In this document: piece by piece, positions 36,164-48,060 of the stretch | How the letters are laid out: each line of letters starts with the position of its first letter | How positions within the stretch are numbered: the first letter of the stretch is position 1 | Assembly: GCA_963771715.1 (NCBI GenBank) | Contig: CAVYUQ010000011.1 | Location: 62,001-126,000 of the forward strand | Origin: JACVRW01 sp963771715 | Lineage (GTDB): Bacteria > Actinomycetota > Thermoleophilia > Solirubrobacterales > Thermoleophilaceae | DNA length: 64,000 nt | Direction of reading: 5' to 3' | The notes under the pieces: model-generated | Databases searched by the model: none | What the model was told of the DNA's origin: nothing | Seen by the model: the letters and a program-made list of their open reading frames with translations, nothing else | Made by a program: the position numbers and the translations under genes

Positions 36164-37116
36164 ATGGACCTCGACGTTCTCTTCCTCGGCACCGCCGGCT
36201 CGTCGCCGAGCCCGCGCCGCGGGCTGCCCGCGACGCTGGTCAGGCGCGGCGGCGACCGGCTCCTGATCGACTGCGGGGAGGGCACGCAGAGGCAGCTGAT
36301 GAGCTCGGTCGGGCTGATCGAGCTGGAGGAGCTGTTCATCACGCACTTTCACGCCGACCACGTGCTCGGCCTGCCGGGGATGCTGAAGACCTTTGCGCTG
36401 CGGCAGCGCGAGCGCGTGCTCACGGTTCACGGGCCACGCGGCCTCGCGCGCCTGTTCAAGCTGCTCGAGCCGGTGATCGGGCGCCTCACGTTTCCCGTCG
36501 AGCTGGTGGAGCTCGAGGCCAATGACGAGCTCGGAAGGGATGGCTACCGGATCGCTGCCTTCGGGGTCGACCACGGGGGTCCGTCGATCGGATACGCGCT
36601 CGTCGAGGACCCGCGGCCCGGCCAGTTCGACCCCGACCGCGCCCGCGAGCTCGGCGTGGAGTTCGGGCCCGACTTCGGCCGGCTCCAGAGGGGGGAGGAG
36701 GTGAACGGCGTGCGGCCCGAGCAGGTGATGGGCAAGCCGCGCCGCGGCCGCAAGGTCGTGCTGACGGGGGACACGGCGCCGTCGGACATGACGCGTCTGG
36801 TCGCCTGGGAGGCCGATCTCCTGGTACACGAGGCCACCTTCATGGAGGAGGACGCCGAGCGCGCCGCGGAGACGCGCCACTCGACCGCCGCCCAGGCCGC
36901 CGAGATCGCCGCCGCGGCCGGCGTTCGGATGCTCGCGCTCACGCACATCTCGCCGCGCTACGCGGGGGAGAGGTGCGGGACGAGGCGCGGGCGGCGTTCG
37001 AGAACGTGATCGTGCCGCGCGACTTCGACAGGGTCGAGATCCCCTTCCCAGAGCGAGGAGGGCCCGTGCACATCAGGGCGTCGGACCGCCCGCCACAGCG
37101 CGAGCCAGTGTCTTAG
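36164..37116 (+). CDS. rnz: Ribonuclease Z, one frameshift near the 3' end
   Basis: tRNA 3'-processing endonuclease of the MBL fold; about 317 residues when corrected. Visible motifs: LGTAGSSPSPRRGLPA, LIDCGEGTQRQL, THFHADHVLGLPGM, GDTAPSD and HEATFMEEDAE, then LTHISPRYAG. At the G5 run 36964-36968 one G is missing: adding it gives GGEVRDEARAAFENVIVPRD and a stop at 37114-37116. As read, the protein would end early with an unrelated basic tail. The corrected end overlaps the convergent YjbR gene by 44 bases. Confidence 0.88.
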
Positions 37117-37444
37117 GGGCCACCAGCAGGTAGCTCTCCACCGCCATGTCGTCGACCTCCGCCCAATCGACCGACGGGCGGTCCAGGCGTAGCCCGACCC
37201 AACCGCGGTGGTGCATGTAGGCGGGCCGGTAGAAGCGCTCCGGGTCCTCCTCGATCAGCGCGTCGTTCTCGCCGGGGCGGACCTTGCAGACGAGCCCCTC
37301 GATGCCCTCGTTGCCGCGGTGGTCCACAAGGTAGTAGGCGAACGTGCGGCCCCGGACCCGGAAGCCCGCGTGCCGGCCGTGCACCTCGCGCTCGGCCTCC
37401 GGCAGGGCGAGGCAGATCTTCGTGAGGCGTTCGAGGGTGCTCAG
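37073..37444 (-). CDS. MmcQ/YjbR family protein, apparent CTG start
   Basis: 123 residues. CyaY-like YjbR fold signature: LPEAEREVHGRHAGFRVRGRTFAYY, LVCKVRPGENDALIEED, YRPAYMHHRGWVGLRLD. The family N-terminus (TKICLALPEAE) lies upstream of the first GTG (37384), and the only plausible start is CTG at 37444, overlapping the stop of the upstream gene as CTGA. Possible DNA-binding role is known only for the fold. Function unknown. Confidence 0.78.
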   Translation of the reverse strand: MSTLERLTKICLALPEAEREVHGRHAGFRVRGRTFAYYLVDHRGNEGIEGLVCKVRPGENDALIEEDPERFYRPAYMHHRGWVGLRLDRPSVDWAEVDDMAVESYLLVAPKTLARAVAGGPTP

Positions 37445-37773
37445 TGCGGGTCGCCCAGGCGGACCAGCTGGGGCGGGCCGCAGTCCTCGAGATCGTGGAG
37501 CACCTGCTCCGCCAGCTCGGGGTCCCAGCGCTCGGCGCCGACGAGCTGGCCGGTCAGGTCGGTCACGCGGCTCAGCGCGTCGCGGGCGTCGTCGTCGAGG
37601 GCGATGTCCTCGCAGAAGAACAGGGCGTCCCCGGCCTCGCGGAGGACCTCCTGCTCGGCGGGCTCGAGCGCGGCGTCGCCCTCGAGGGCGATCACCTTCA
37701 TCAGCCTGCCATATGCCTGGGAGCGCTCTGGCGTCACTGCTTCCACAGTAGCGGCCATCGACTTGGGTGTCAT
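37441..37773 (-). CDS. Conserved hypothetical protein, acidic helical
   Basis: 110 residues from ATG 37773, or 105 from ATG 37758. Mostly helical and acidic (LEPAEQEVLREAGDALFFCE, ALSRVTDLTGQLVGAERW, VLHDLEDCGPPQLV). No recognised domain, no signal peptide. It is divergent from pyrR and coupled to the YjbR gene by CTGA. Possibly a small regulatory or carrier-like protein; no function assigned. Confidence 0.6.
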   Translation of the reverse strand: MTPKSMAATVEAVTPERSQAYGRLMKVIALEGDAALEPAEQEVLREAGDALFFCEDIALDDDARDALSRVTDLTGQLVGAERWDPELAEQVLHDLEDCGPPQLVRLGDPH

Positions 37774-37788
37774 CCGCCTGGACCGATG

Positions 37789-37815
37789 TTGGCGTCCGAC
37801 CCCGAGTGCTACTCT
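37789..37815 (+). promoter_or_regulatory. Promoter of the pyr operon
   Basis: TTGGCG (37789-37794) and TACTCT (37810-37815), spacer 15 bases, 50 bases before the pyrR start. A start near 37822 would leave a 40-45-base leader containing the PyrR hairpin. Confidence 0.4.
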
Positions 37816-37832
37816 CGCCGCGGTTCCTTTAA

Positions 37833-37858
37833 CCAGGTCCGGAGAGGCCAGGAAGGGG
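37833..37858 (+). promoter_or_regulatory. PyrR-binding RNA hairpin overlapping the pyrR ribosome site
   Basis: CC-A-GGTC, loop CGGAGA, GGCC-A-GG (37833-37852) is a bulged stem-loop carrying the GTCCGGAGAGGCC form of the PyrR recognition loop, preceded by CCTTTAA as in other actinobacterial pyr leaders. The GG of its 3' arm begins the Shine-Dalgarno GGAAGGGG (37851-37858), eight bases from GTG 37866. UMP-bound PyrR would therefore block translation rather than cause termination; no T-run follows. Confidence 0.7.
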
Positions 37859-37865
37859 CAGTTAA

Positions 37866-38423
37866 GTGAGCGAGAAGACGGTCCTGGACCGCGAAGACGT
37901 GCGGCGCACACTGGTGCGCATCGCACACGAAATCGTCGAGAAGACAGGTGGCGAGGGCGTCGCGGTCGTGGGGATTCACCGTCGCGGCGCCGTGCTCGGC
38001 GCCCGGTTGAGGGACCTGGTGGCGGAGCTCGTGGGCGAGCCCGTCCCGCTCGGCGACATCGACATCAGCTTCTACCGCGACGACGTGGGCATCCGCGGCG
38101 CTGACTACCAGCCCGTGGTGCACTCCACGCACATCGACTTCCCGGTCGAGGACACCACCGTGGTCCTGGTCGACGACGTCCTCTACACCGGCCGCACCGT
38201 GCGCGCCGCGATCGACGCCCTGTTCGACTACGGCCGCCCGAACCGCGTGCAGCTCGCGGTGCTGGCCGACCGCGGCCATCGCGAGCTGCCGATCCGCCCG
38301 GACTACGTCGGCAAGAACCTTCCGACCGCCCGCGGCGAGAGGGTGAACGTGAGAGTGGAGGAGATCGACGGCGTAGACGAGGTGGCCATCGACGCGGCCG
38401 CCCACATGGAGGAGACAATCTGA
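37866..38423 (+). CDS. pyrR: PyrR, pyrimidine operon regulator and uracil phosphoribosyltransferase
   Basis: 185 residues, GTG start. PyrR binds pyr mRNA in a UMP-dependent way and has weak UPRTase activity. The type I PRT fold is evident, with the PRPP loop VVLVDDVLYTGRTVRAA and the N-terminal VLDREDVRRTLVRIAHEIVE; the RNA-binding basic face (GIHRRGAVLGARL) is present. It heads the pyr operon and its own leader carries the target hairpin, so autoregulation is expected. The TGA overlaps the pyrB ATG as TGATG. Confidence 0.95.
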   Translation: MSEKTVLDREDVRRTLVRIAHEIVEKTGGEGVAVVGIHRRGAVLGARLRDLVAELVGEPVPLGDIDISFYRDDVGIRGADYQPVVHSTHIDFPVEDTTVVLVDDVLYTGRTVRAAIDALFDYGRPNRVQLAVLADRGHRELPIRPDYVGKNLPTARGERVNVRVEEIDGVDEVAIDAAAHMEETI

Positions 38424-39373
38424 TGCACCCGCACCTGCTGTCGGTGGACGACCTCTCGCGCGAGGACATCGAGCGCATCCTCGGCAGGGCCGAGAGCTTC
38501 GCCGAGGTCTCCGGCCGCGAGATCAAGAAGGTCCCCACGCTGCGCGGGCGCACGGTGATCAACCTCTTCTACGAGGCCTCCACGCGCACGCAGTCGAGCT
38601 TCGAGCTGGCGGCCAAGCGCCTGAGCGCCGACCTGATCACGCTGAAGGCCACGGGCTCGGCGGTGGAGAAGGGCGAGTCGCTGAAGGACACCGTGCAGAC
38701 CCTGTCGGCCTACGACCCGGCGGCGATCGTGATCCGCTCGCCGCACGCGGGGGCGGCCGGCCTGGTGGCGCGCTGGACCCAGGCGGCGGTGATCAACGCC
38801 GGCGACGGCAAGCACGAGCACCCGACCCAGGCGCTGCTCGACCTCTACACGCTGAAGCGCCGGGCGGGGTCGCTCGAGGGGCTGAGCGTCTGGATCGTGG
38901 GCGACGTGCTCCACAGCCGCGTGGCGCGCTCCAACATCCTCGCCTTCACGCGCATGGGCTGCGAGGTCACCGTGTGCGGGCCGCCGACCCTGATCCCGCG
39001 CGGAATCGAGTCGCTCGGCTGCCGGGTGAGGCACACGCTGGACGAGCTCGGCTCGGCCGACGTGGTCTACGCCCTGCGCATGCAGCGCGAGCGCATGACC
39101 GGCTCGTTCGTGCCCTCGCTGCGCGAGTACGCCGCGCAGTACCAGATCGACGGTCGCCGGCTGGGGCCGACGCAGCTGCTGATGCACCCCGGGCCGGTGA
39201 ACCGCGGCGTGGAACTGGCCGCCGAGGTGATCGACTCGCCGCAGGCGCTGATCACCGAGCAGGTGGAATCGGGCGTGGTGGTGAGGATGGCGGTGCTCTA
39301 CGAGCTGCTCGCCGGGCGCGGCGCGCCGTCCGGCGTGCCCGCCGACGCCGAGACGGAGCCCCAGCCCGCATGA
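38423..39373 (+). CDS. pyrB: Aspartate carbamoyltransferase catalytic chain
   Basis: 316 residues. Condenses carbamoyl phosphate with aspartate in pyrimidine synthesis. Active-site motifs: FYEASTRTQSSFE (STRT phosphate loop), ATGSAVEKGESLKDT (80s loop), GKHEHPTQALLD, and LMHPGPVNRG. No pyrI regulatory gene is present, so the enzyme is probably a simple trimer or a PyrB-PyrC complex as in many bacteria. Followed by pyrC through ATGA. Confidence 0.96.
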   Translation: MHPHLLSVDDLSREDIERILGRAESFAEVSGREIKKVPTLRGRTVINLFYEASTRTQSSFELAAKRLSADLITLKATGSAVEKGESLKDTVQTLSAYDPAAIVIRSPHAGAAGLVARWTQAAVINAGDGKHEHPTQALLDLYTLKRRAGSLEGLSVWIVGDVLHSRVARSNILAFTRMGCEVTVCGPPTLIPRGIESLGCRVRHTLDELGSADVVYALRMQRERMTGSFVPSLREYAAQYQIDGRRLGPTQLLMHPGPVNRGVELAAEVIDSPQALITEQVESGVVVRMAVLYELLAGRGAPSGVPADAETEPQPA

Positions 39374-40749
39374 GCGCCAGCGCAGCTCCGATGAACGGCG
39401 TCGGCCCGCGCGCCGCGATAGAGCTCGACTGCGCGGCCGCGCCTCCCGCGACCGTGCTGGTGCGGGGCGCCCGGCTGCTCGACCCGCGCGCGGGGCTCGA
39501 CAAGCTCGGCGACGTGCTGCTGCGCGACGGCCGGATCGCGGAGCTCGGCGAGTCCCTGAAGGCGCCCGACGGCGCCGAGGTGGTGGACGCCGAGGGCCTG
39601 CACGCGCTGCCCGCCTTCGTCGACCCGCACGTGCACCTGCGCACCCCCGGCCGCGAGGACGAGGAGGACATCGACTCCGGCACCCGCGCCGCCGCTGCCG
39701 GCGGCTTCTGCGCGATCCTCGCCCAGCCGAACACAGAGCCGGTGGTGGACTCGGCGCCGGTGCTGCGCTCGCTGCGCGAGCGGGCGCGCGCGGAGGCGCG
39801 CATCCCGACGGGGTTCATGGCGGCGATCACGGTCGGCCAGCAGGGCGAGCGGCTCACCGAGATGGCGGAGCTGGCGGAGGTCGGCGCGGCCGGGTTCACC
39901 GACGACGGGCTGCCGGTGCGCTCCGCGGGCGTGATGCGGCAGGCGCTCCAGTACCAGCAGCTGGCCGGCCGGGTGCTGGCCCTGCACGAGGAGGACCCCT
40001 CGCTGTCGGGCACCGGGGTGATGCACGAGGGAGAGATGTCCGCGCTGCTCGGCGTGGCGGGGATCCCGGCGGTGTCCGAGTCGACGATGGTGGCGCGCGA
40101 CTGCGCGCTCGCGCTGTACGAGCGCGGCCGGATCCACGTGCAGCACGTGTCGGCCCGGGAGACGGTGGACGCGATCGAGCGCGCCAAGGCGGCGGGCACG
40201 CAGGTCACGTGCGAGGCCACGCCTCACCACCTGCTGCTCACCGACGAGGCGGTGCGCACGCTCGACACGAACATGAAGATGAACCCGCCGCTGAGGGCGG
40301 AGTCGGACCGCCAGGCGCTGATCGAGGCACTGCGCTCGGGCGCGATCGACTGCATCGCCACCGACCACGCCCCTCACGCGCGCGAGGAGAAGGAGCAGCC
40401 GTTCGAGCTGGCGCCGATGGGGGTCACCGGGCTCGAGACGGCCTTCGCAGCGCTGCACACCGGGCTCGTGTTGCCGGGCGTGATCGAGCTCGGCCTGCTG
40501 GTGGAGCGCATGACCGCCGGAGGGGCGCCGTTCGGGCTGGTGGTGCCCACCCTGGCGCCCGGATCGCCTGCAAACCTCTGCCTCGTGGACCTCGAGGCGG
40601 AGTGGGACGTGGGCGATGCCGGCTACGAGAGCCGCTCCGCGAACTGCGCCTTCGCGGGCCGCCGCCTGACCGGGCGGGTGCGAATGACGATCGCCGACGG
40701 CGCGGTGGCCTACCGCGAGCGCAGCTTCGCGCTCGGCGCCGTGGCATGA
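39370..40749 (+). CDS. pyrC: Dihydroorotase
   Basis: 459 residues from ATG 39370, which overlaps the pyrB stop. The first 25 residues precede the usual LVRGARLLDPRAG start of the family, so a shorter form is possible. Zinc ligands: DPHVHLRTPG (HxH), the conserved His residues in LHEEDPSL and HVQHVSARET, and the catalytic Asp in ATDHAPHAREEK. Closes carbamoyl-aspartate to dihydroorotate. Class I-type, consistent with its position next to pyrB. Confidence 0.95.
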   Translation: MSASAAPMNGVGPRAAIELDCAAAPPATVLVRGARLLDPRAGLDKLGDVLLRDGRIAELGESLKAPDGAEVVDAEGLHALPAFVDPHVHLRTPGREDEEDIDSGTRAAAAGGFCAILAQPNTEPVVDSAPVLRSLRERARAEARIPTGFMAAITVGQQGERLTEMAELAEVGAAGFTDDGLPVRSAGVMRQALQYQQLAGRVLALHEEDPSLSGTGVMHEGEMSALLGVAGIPAVSESTMVARDCALALYERGRIHVQHVSARETVDAIERAKAAGTQVTCEATPHHLLLTDEAVRTLDTNMKMNPPLRAESDRQALIEALRSGAIDCIATDHAPHAREEKEQPFELAPMGVTGLETAFAALHTGLVLPGVIELGLLVERMTAGGAPFGLVVPTLAPGSPANLCLVDLEAEWDVGDAGYESRSANCAFAGRRLTGRVRMTIADGAVAYRERSFALGAVA

Positions 40750-41864
40750 GCGCCAGCCCCGCCTACCTCCTGCTGGAGGACGGGACGCGCTTCGACGGGG
40801 AGTCCGTGGGCGCCGCCGGTGTCGGCACCGGCGAGGTCGTGTTCAACACCTCCATGTCCGGCTATCAGGAGGCGGTCACGGACCCGAGCTACGCGGGCCA
40901 GATCATCGTCTTCACGTATCCGCTGATCGGGAACTACGGGGTCTCGGAGTCGCAGATGGAGTCGGACCGCATCCACGCGCGCGCGGTGATCATGCGCGAG
41001 GGCGTGGATCGCGAGGACGCGTCGCATGCCGAGGGCGGCTGGCTCACGTGGCTGGCCGACTGCGGCATACCGGCGCTCTCGGGCGTCGACACGCGCGCTC
41101 TCGTCCGCCATATACGCGACAAGGGCGCGATGCGCGGCGGAATCTTCGGCGCGGAGGTGGCGGAGACAAAGGCCCGCGAGCGCGTGATGGCGGAGCCCTC
41201 CATGACCGGCGCCGACCTGGCGCGCGAGGTCACACCGGCCGAGCCGCTGATGCTCGAGGGCAACGGCCCGCGTGTGATCGCGATCGACACCGGCATCAAG
41301 ACATCGATCGTGCGCAACCTGCGTGAGCGCGGCGTGCACCTCGAGCTGCACCCCTGCACGGTTACGGCGAAGGAGCTGCTGGCCCGCAAACCGGATGCGG
41401 TCTTCCTGGCAAATGGCCCGGGCGATCCCGCGGCGCTCGACTATGTGGTCGACGCGGTTCGCGGGGTGGTCGGGAAGACGCCGGTGTGGGGCATCTGCCT
41501 CGGCCACCAGCTGCTCTGCCGGGCGGTGGGCCTGGAGACCTACAAGATGCCGTTCGGCCACCGCGGCGCGAACCACCCGGTCAAGGATCTCGAGACAGGC
41601 CACATCGAGATCACCTCGCAGAACCACGGGTTCGCGGTGCTTGGCCCGGGTGGAGAAAAGACCATCGACACCGACGAGCCGGTGCGCTGGGAGACGGACT
41701 TCGGCGTGGCTGAGCTGCAACAGCTGAATCTCTACGACCGGACGGTCGAGGGACTGGTCCTGCGCGACGTCCGCGGCTCGACGGTGCAGTACCACCCCGA
41801 AGCGGGGCCGGGGCCGCACGATGCGCTTCACCTCTTCGACCGCTTCGTGGAGGCGGTCGCGTGA
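40746..41864 (+). CDS. carA: Carbamoyl-phosphate synthase small (glutaminase) chain
   Basis: 372 residues, ATGA overlap with pyrC. N-terminal CPSase domain (YLLLEDGTRFDGESVG, NTSMSGYQEAVTDPSYAGQI) and C-terminal class I glutamine amidotransferase with the nucleophile in WGICLGHQLL and the His/Glu pair in VQYHPEAGPGPHD. Supplies ammonia to CarB. The gene ends two bases from the stop of an antisense methyltransferase gene that separates it from carB. Confidence 0.96.
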   Translation: MSASPAYLLLEDGTRFDGESVGAAGVGTGEVVFNTSMSGYQEAVTDPSYAGQIIVFTYPLIGNYGVSESQMESDRIHARAVIMREGVDREDASHAEGGWLTWLADCGIPALSGVDTRALVRHIRDKGAMRGGIFGAEVAETKARERVMAEPSMTGADLAREVTPAEPLMLEGNGPRVIAIDTGIKTSIVRNLRERGVHLELHPCTVTAKELLARKPDAVFLANGPGDPAALDYVVDAVRGVVGKTPVWGICLGHQLLCRAVGLETYKMPFGHRGANHPVKDLETGHIEITSQNHGFAVLGPGGEKTIDTDEPVRWETDFGVAELQQLNLYDRTVEGLVLRDVRGSTVQYHPEAGPGPHDALHLFDRFVEAVA

Positions 41865-41866
41865 GC

Positions 41867-42614
41867 TCAGCCCCTGCGACGCAGGTAGCCGCCGGAGTTG
41901 CTCGTGAGGCCATACGCCTCCACGTCGCGCCGCAGCTCGAAGTCGGCACCGGACGGCGTGGCAAGCCAGTCGGCGACGGCTCGCCGCACGCCGCGCGGCC
42001 ACCAGTCCCTCACTCGCAGCTCGTCGTCGTCGACCACGCCGTCCTCGGCCACGAACCATCCGCCTTCCGGCACGAAGCGGCTGAACCCCTCGAGCGCCGC
42101 GAGGGTGGCCTCGTAGGTGTGCGGGCCGTCCTCCACGACGAGACAGCGAGCTCCACTGGGCAGCTCGGCGGCTACGCGCGCCGGGAGCCCGGGATCGCGG
42201 ATGTCGCCCTCCACGAAGCGGATGTCGCGCCGCTCGCCGACGTTCGCGCGTGCATCAGAGACATCGAGGTCCACGGAGATCACCGCCGCACCGGCGGAGC
42301 GACCCTGCTCCTGGAAGCCCCGCAGGCGGTCGTGGAACCACAGGGCGCTGCCACCGGCGCCGCTTCCGAGCTCGATCACCGTGTCCACGCAGCCGGCCCA
42401 GAGCAAATGCTCATAGACCCGGAGGTCTTCGGGCATCTTGTGGAGCGGCACGCCGGCGTAGTTGTCGACCATCACGGCATAGAGCCGGCTACGCCACAGG
42501 TCTCCCACGCTCACATCGAGCGGCACGCCCAGCAGTCGGGCCTCGCTCCCGACGCGCGGCAGTCTGGGCTCCTCCGGCGGCGGCGGCTCGCGCCGGGGGC
42601 GCAGGAGGTGGCGG

Positions 42615-42634
<20 letters not shown>
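41867..42634 (-). CDS. CmcI-like methyltransferase, antisense within the pyr operon
   Basis: 255 residues. Rossmann methyltransferase motifs: DTVIELGSGAGGSALWF (SAM loop), AVISVDLDVSDA, FVEGDIRD and CLVVEDGPHTYEA. The preceding DNYAGVPLHKMPEDLRVYEHLLW is characteristic of the CmcI/rhamnosyl-O-methyltransferase (cephalosporin hydroxylase-named) group, which methylates sugars or secondary metabolites. It lies on the minus strand between carA and carB; its 5' end overlaps the carB start by 20 bases head to head. Inserting an opposing gene inside a biosynthetic operon is unusual. Confidence 0.85.
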
Positions 42635-45751
<3,117 letters not shown>

Positions 45752-45755
<4 letters not shown>

Positions 45756-46555
45756 GCGAGCCGCGGACGCTCGCGCCGCCGGAGCGGCGCGTGGCGGTCG
45801 TCTCGGGCGTCGAGCGGATCGGCGCCTACAGCGTGATCACGGCCCACGACGGCTCGGGCCCGCGCGATCCGCGGCCGGGCCAGTTCTACATGCTCGCCAG
45901 CGAGGAGTGCTGGGGCGGGGGCGGCGACGAGCGCCCGTACCTGCCGCGCGCCTTCTCATACGCCCGTGCCCACGTCGAGCCCGACGGCGTGGCGCTCAGC
46001 TTCCTGCTCGAGGCGATCGGTCCCGGCACGGAGCGGCTGGGGGCGCTGCGCCCGGACGAGGGCCTGGCGCTCGTGGGCCCGCTCGGGATCGGCTTCCGGG
46101 CGCCTCCCGACGGCTTCCGGCCGATCCTCGTGGGCGGCGGCATCGGTGCCGCCCCGCTCCTGTGCCTCCAGGAGGAGCTCGACGAGACCACCACGCTGCT
46201 CGGCTTCCGCACCGCCGCGCACGCGCAGGCGGCGGCGCTGTTCAGCGGCGAGCCGCAGGTGACCACCGACGACGGCTCGGTGGGCAGGCAGGGGCTCGTG
46301 ACCGAGCTGCTTGCAGGCGAGCTCGACGCCGACCCGGGCGCGACGGTCTTCGCGTGCGGCCCCCCGCCCATGCTGGAGGCGGTACGGGCGCTGTGCGCAG
46401 AGCGCGACGTTCCGGCGCAACTGGCGCTCGAATCGGGGATGGCGTGCGGCTTCGGGGCCTGCTTCGGATGCGTGGTGCCGACCACCGACGGCTACGTGCG
46501 CCTCTGCGTGGACGGCCCCGTGCTGGACGCCGACCGCCTGGAGTCCGCGCTGTGA
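45752..46555 (+). CDS. pyrK: Dihydroorotate dehydrogenase electron-transfer subunit
   Basis: 267 residues from TTG 45752, overlapping the carB stop. FAD and NAD domains of the ferredoxin-reductase type (YLPRAFSYA, GPLGIGFRAP, VGGGIGAAPLL, FACGPPPML). The C-terminus binds a [2Fe-2S] cluster through CGFGACFGC and a final Cys in VRLCVDGP. With PyrD it forms the NAD-dependent class 1B enzyme, less usual in actinobacteria, which more often use quinone-linked PyrD. Overlaps pyrD as GTGA. Confidence 0.93.
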
Positions 46556-47484
46556 CACCCGATCCCACGCCTTCGGCGCGGCAGGGCGCATTCGAGCTCT
46601 GCGGCGTTTCGCTGCGCGGGCCGGTCCTCAACGGCTCGGGCACCTTCGACGCCATCGCCGCCCGGCGCGCCTTCGGCGATGCCCTGCTCGAGCGCTTCCC
46701 GTTCGATGCCTTCGTCTCCAAGACGATCACCCTCGAGCCGCGCCAGGGCAACCCGCCTCCGCGGCTCTGGGAGACGCCCGCCGGCATGATCAACTCGATC
46801 GGGCTGCCCAACAAGGGGTTGGAGGGCTTCCTCGCCTCCGACCTCCCCGAGCTGGCGCGGCTGCCGGTCCCGCTCGTGGTCTCGGTGATGGGCTTCAGCC
46901 GCGAGGAGCTGGCTCAGCTGGTGGCCGCGGTGGGGGAGCGCGACGAGGTCTCGATGCTCGAGCTGAACGTGTCTTGCCCCAATGTGGAGACCGGCCTGAT
47001 CATGGGCGCCGACCCGGCCGAGACGGCCCTGGCGGTCGAGCGGGTGAGGTCCGAGACCGCGAAGCCGCTGATCGTGAAGCTCACCCCGAACGCCACCGAC
47101 CCCGCCGGGGTGGCCGCGGCCGCCGAGGGCGCCGGCGCCGACGCGGTCTCGCTCGTGAACACCCTCAAGGGCATGGCGCTCGACCCGCAGAGCGGCGAAC
47201 CGTGGCTCGGAGGGCGCACCGGCGGAGTCTCGGGGCCCGCGATCCGCGCGATCGCCCTCGAGCAGGTGGCCGCGGTGGCGAGCGCGGTCGAAATCCCCGT
47301 GATTGGCATGGGAGGCATCTCGAACGGCCGCCAAGCGGCCGATTTCATCGCCGCGGGCGCCACCGCGGTCGCAATCGGAACCGAAAGCTTCCGCGACCCG
47401 GCCGCCGGGCGCCGAATCGCGGCCGAGCTCAACGACCTGTCCCTCTCGAGCGGGACAGTCGCCACTGGCTCGACAGGTGTCTGA
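46552..47484 (+). CDS. pyrD: Dihydroorotate dehydrogenase catalytic subunit (class 1B)
   Basis: 310 residues from GTG 46552. FMN-binding TIM barrel: LNGSGTFD, ETPAGMINSIGLPNKG, ELNVSCPNVETG (the Cys as catalytic base marks class 1), KLTPNATD, VNTLKGMALD and IGMGGISNGRQAADF. With pyrK adjacent, electrons should pass to NAD+. Last gene of the pyr operon; 225 bases of spacer follow before mIHF. Confidence 0.95.
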   Translation: MTPDPTPSARQGAFELCGVSLRGPVLNGSGTFDAIAARRAFGDALLERFPFDAFVSKTITLEPRQGNPPPRLWETPAGMINSIGLPNKGLEGFLASDLPELARLPVPLVVSVMGFSREELAQLVAAVGERDEVSMLELNVSCPNVETGLIMGADPAETALAVERVRSETAKPLIVKLTPNATDPAGVAAAAEGAGADAVSLVNTLKGMALDPQSGEPWLGGRTGGVSGPAIRAIALEQVAAVASAVEIPVIGMGGISNGRQAADFIAAGATAVAIGTESFRDPAAGRRIAAELNDLSLSSGTVATGSTGV

Positions 47485-47695
47485 GCCCGTTTGGGGGACG
47501 GATCGGCGCGCTTTCCACGGAAGATGCGGGAACTTTTCCGTCCGTCAGAAGAATGGCGGCCAATTGCTCACGAAAAGCCCTGCAAACGAAAGGAAAACGC
47601 TCAAGGAGCCGCAACCAACCTAAAGCTAAGGTCGAGGTCTAGCTGAATTCGCGCATTTTTTGCAGGTTCCCCCTCGACGCCAGCGGCCCAGCGTG

Positions 47696-47701
47696 TACTA
47701 T
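47696..47701 (+). promoter_or_regulatory. -10 box of the mIHF gene, predicted leaderless start
   Basis: TACTAT, eight bases before ATG 47710, no Shine-Dalgarno. The rest of the 225-base spacer after pyrD contains a T6 tract at 47656-47661 and several A-rich stretches but no gene. Confidence 0.5.
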
Positions 47702-47709
47702 CGCCGCCC

Positions 47710-48060
47710 ATGCCGGCCGCCCCCCAGTCGCCCGCTAAAGGACACCCCGCGGGCCACGCTCCCGAGCGCTCGCTCACCCAGCGAATGGACGCCCTCCAGC
47801 GCGCAAACGACATCCGAACACGGCGAGCGAAGCTGAAGCGAGACCTCAAGGCGGGCCGCGCCCAGATCCACGGACTGCTGCTGGATCCGCCCGAATACGT
47901 GCTCACCGCGAAGGTCTTCGACCTGCTCTTGGCGGTGCCCAAGTACGGCCGCGTGAAGGTGAATCGCATCCTCACCCACTGCCGCATCTCGCCCAGCAAG
48001 ACCATCGGCGGGCTCTCCGAGCGGCAGCGCAACGAGCTCGTCTCGTACCTGCGCCGATAG
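47710..48060 (+). CDS. mihF: Integration host factor, actinobacterial type
   Basis: 116 residues. The core (RANDIRTRRAKLKRDLKAGRAQIHGLLLDPPEYVLTAKVFDLLLAVPKYGR in overlapping pieces, then VNRILTHCRISPSKTIGGLSERQR) matches mIHF, a nucleoid protein with a helix-two-turn-helix that bends DNA and is found only in actinobacteria. The first 30 residues are a Pro/Ala-rich leader. It sits next to gmk as in mycobacteria and streptomycetes. A strong taxonomic marker. Confidence 0.93.
   Translation: MPAAPQSPAKGHPAGHAPERSLTQRMDALQRANDIRTRRAKLKRDLKAGRAQIHGLLLDPPEYVLTAKVFDLLLAVPKYGRVKVNRILTHCRISPSKTIGGLSERQRNELVSYLRR

Noticed and set aside
36970..37009. Short basic C-terminus of RNase Z as read
   Set aside because: The other frame continues the conserved family C-terminus to 37116, so the basic tail is an artefact of the missing G.
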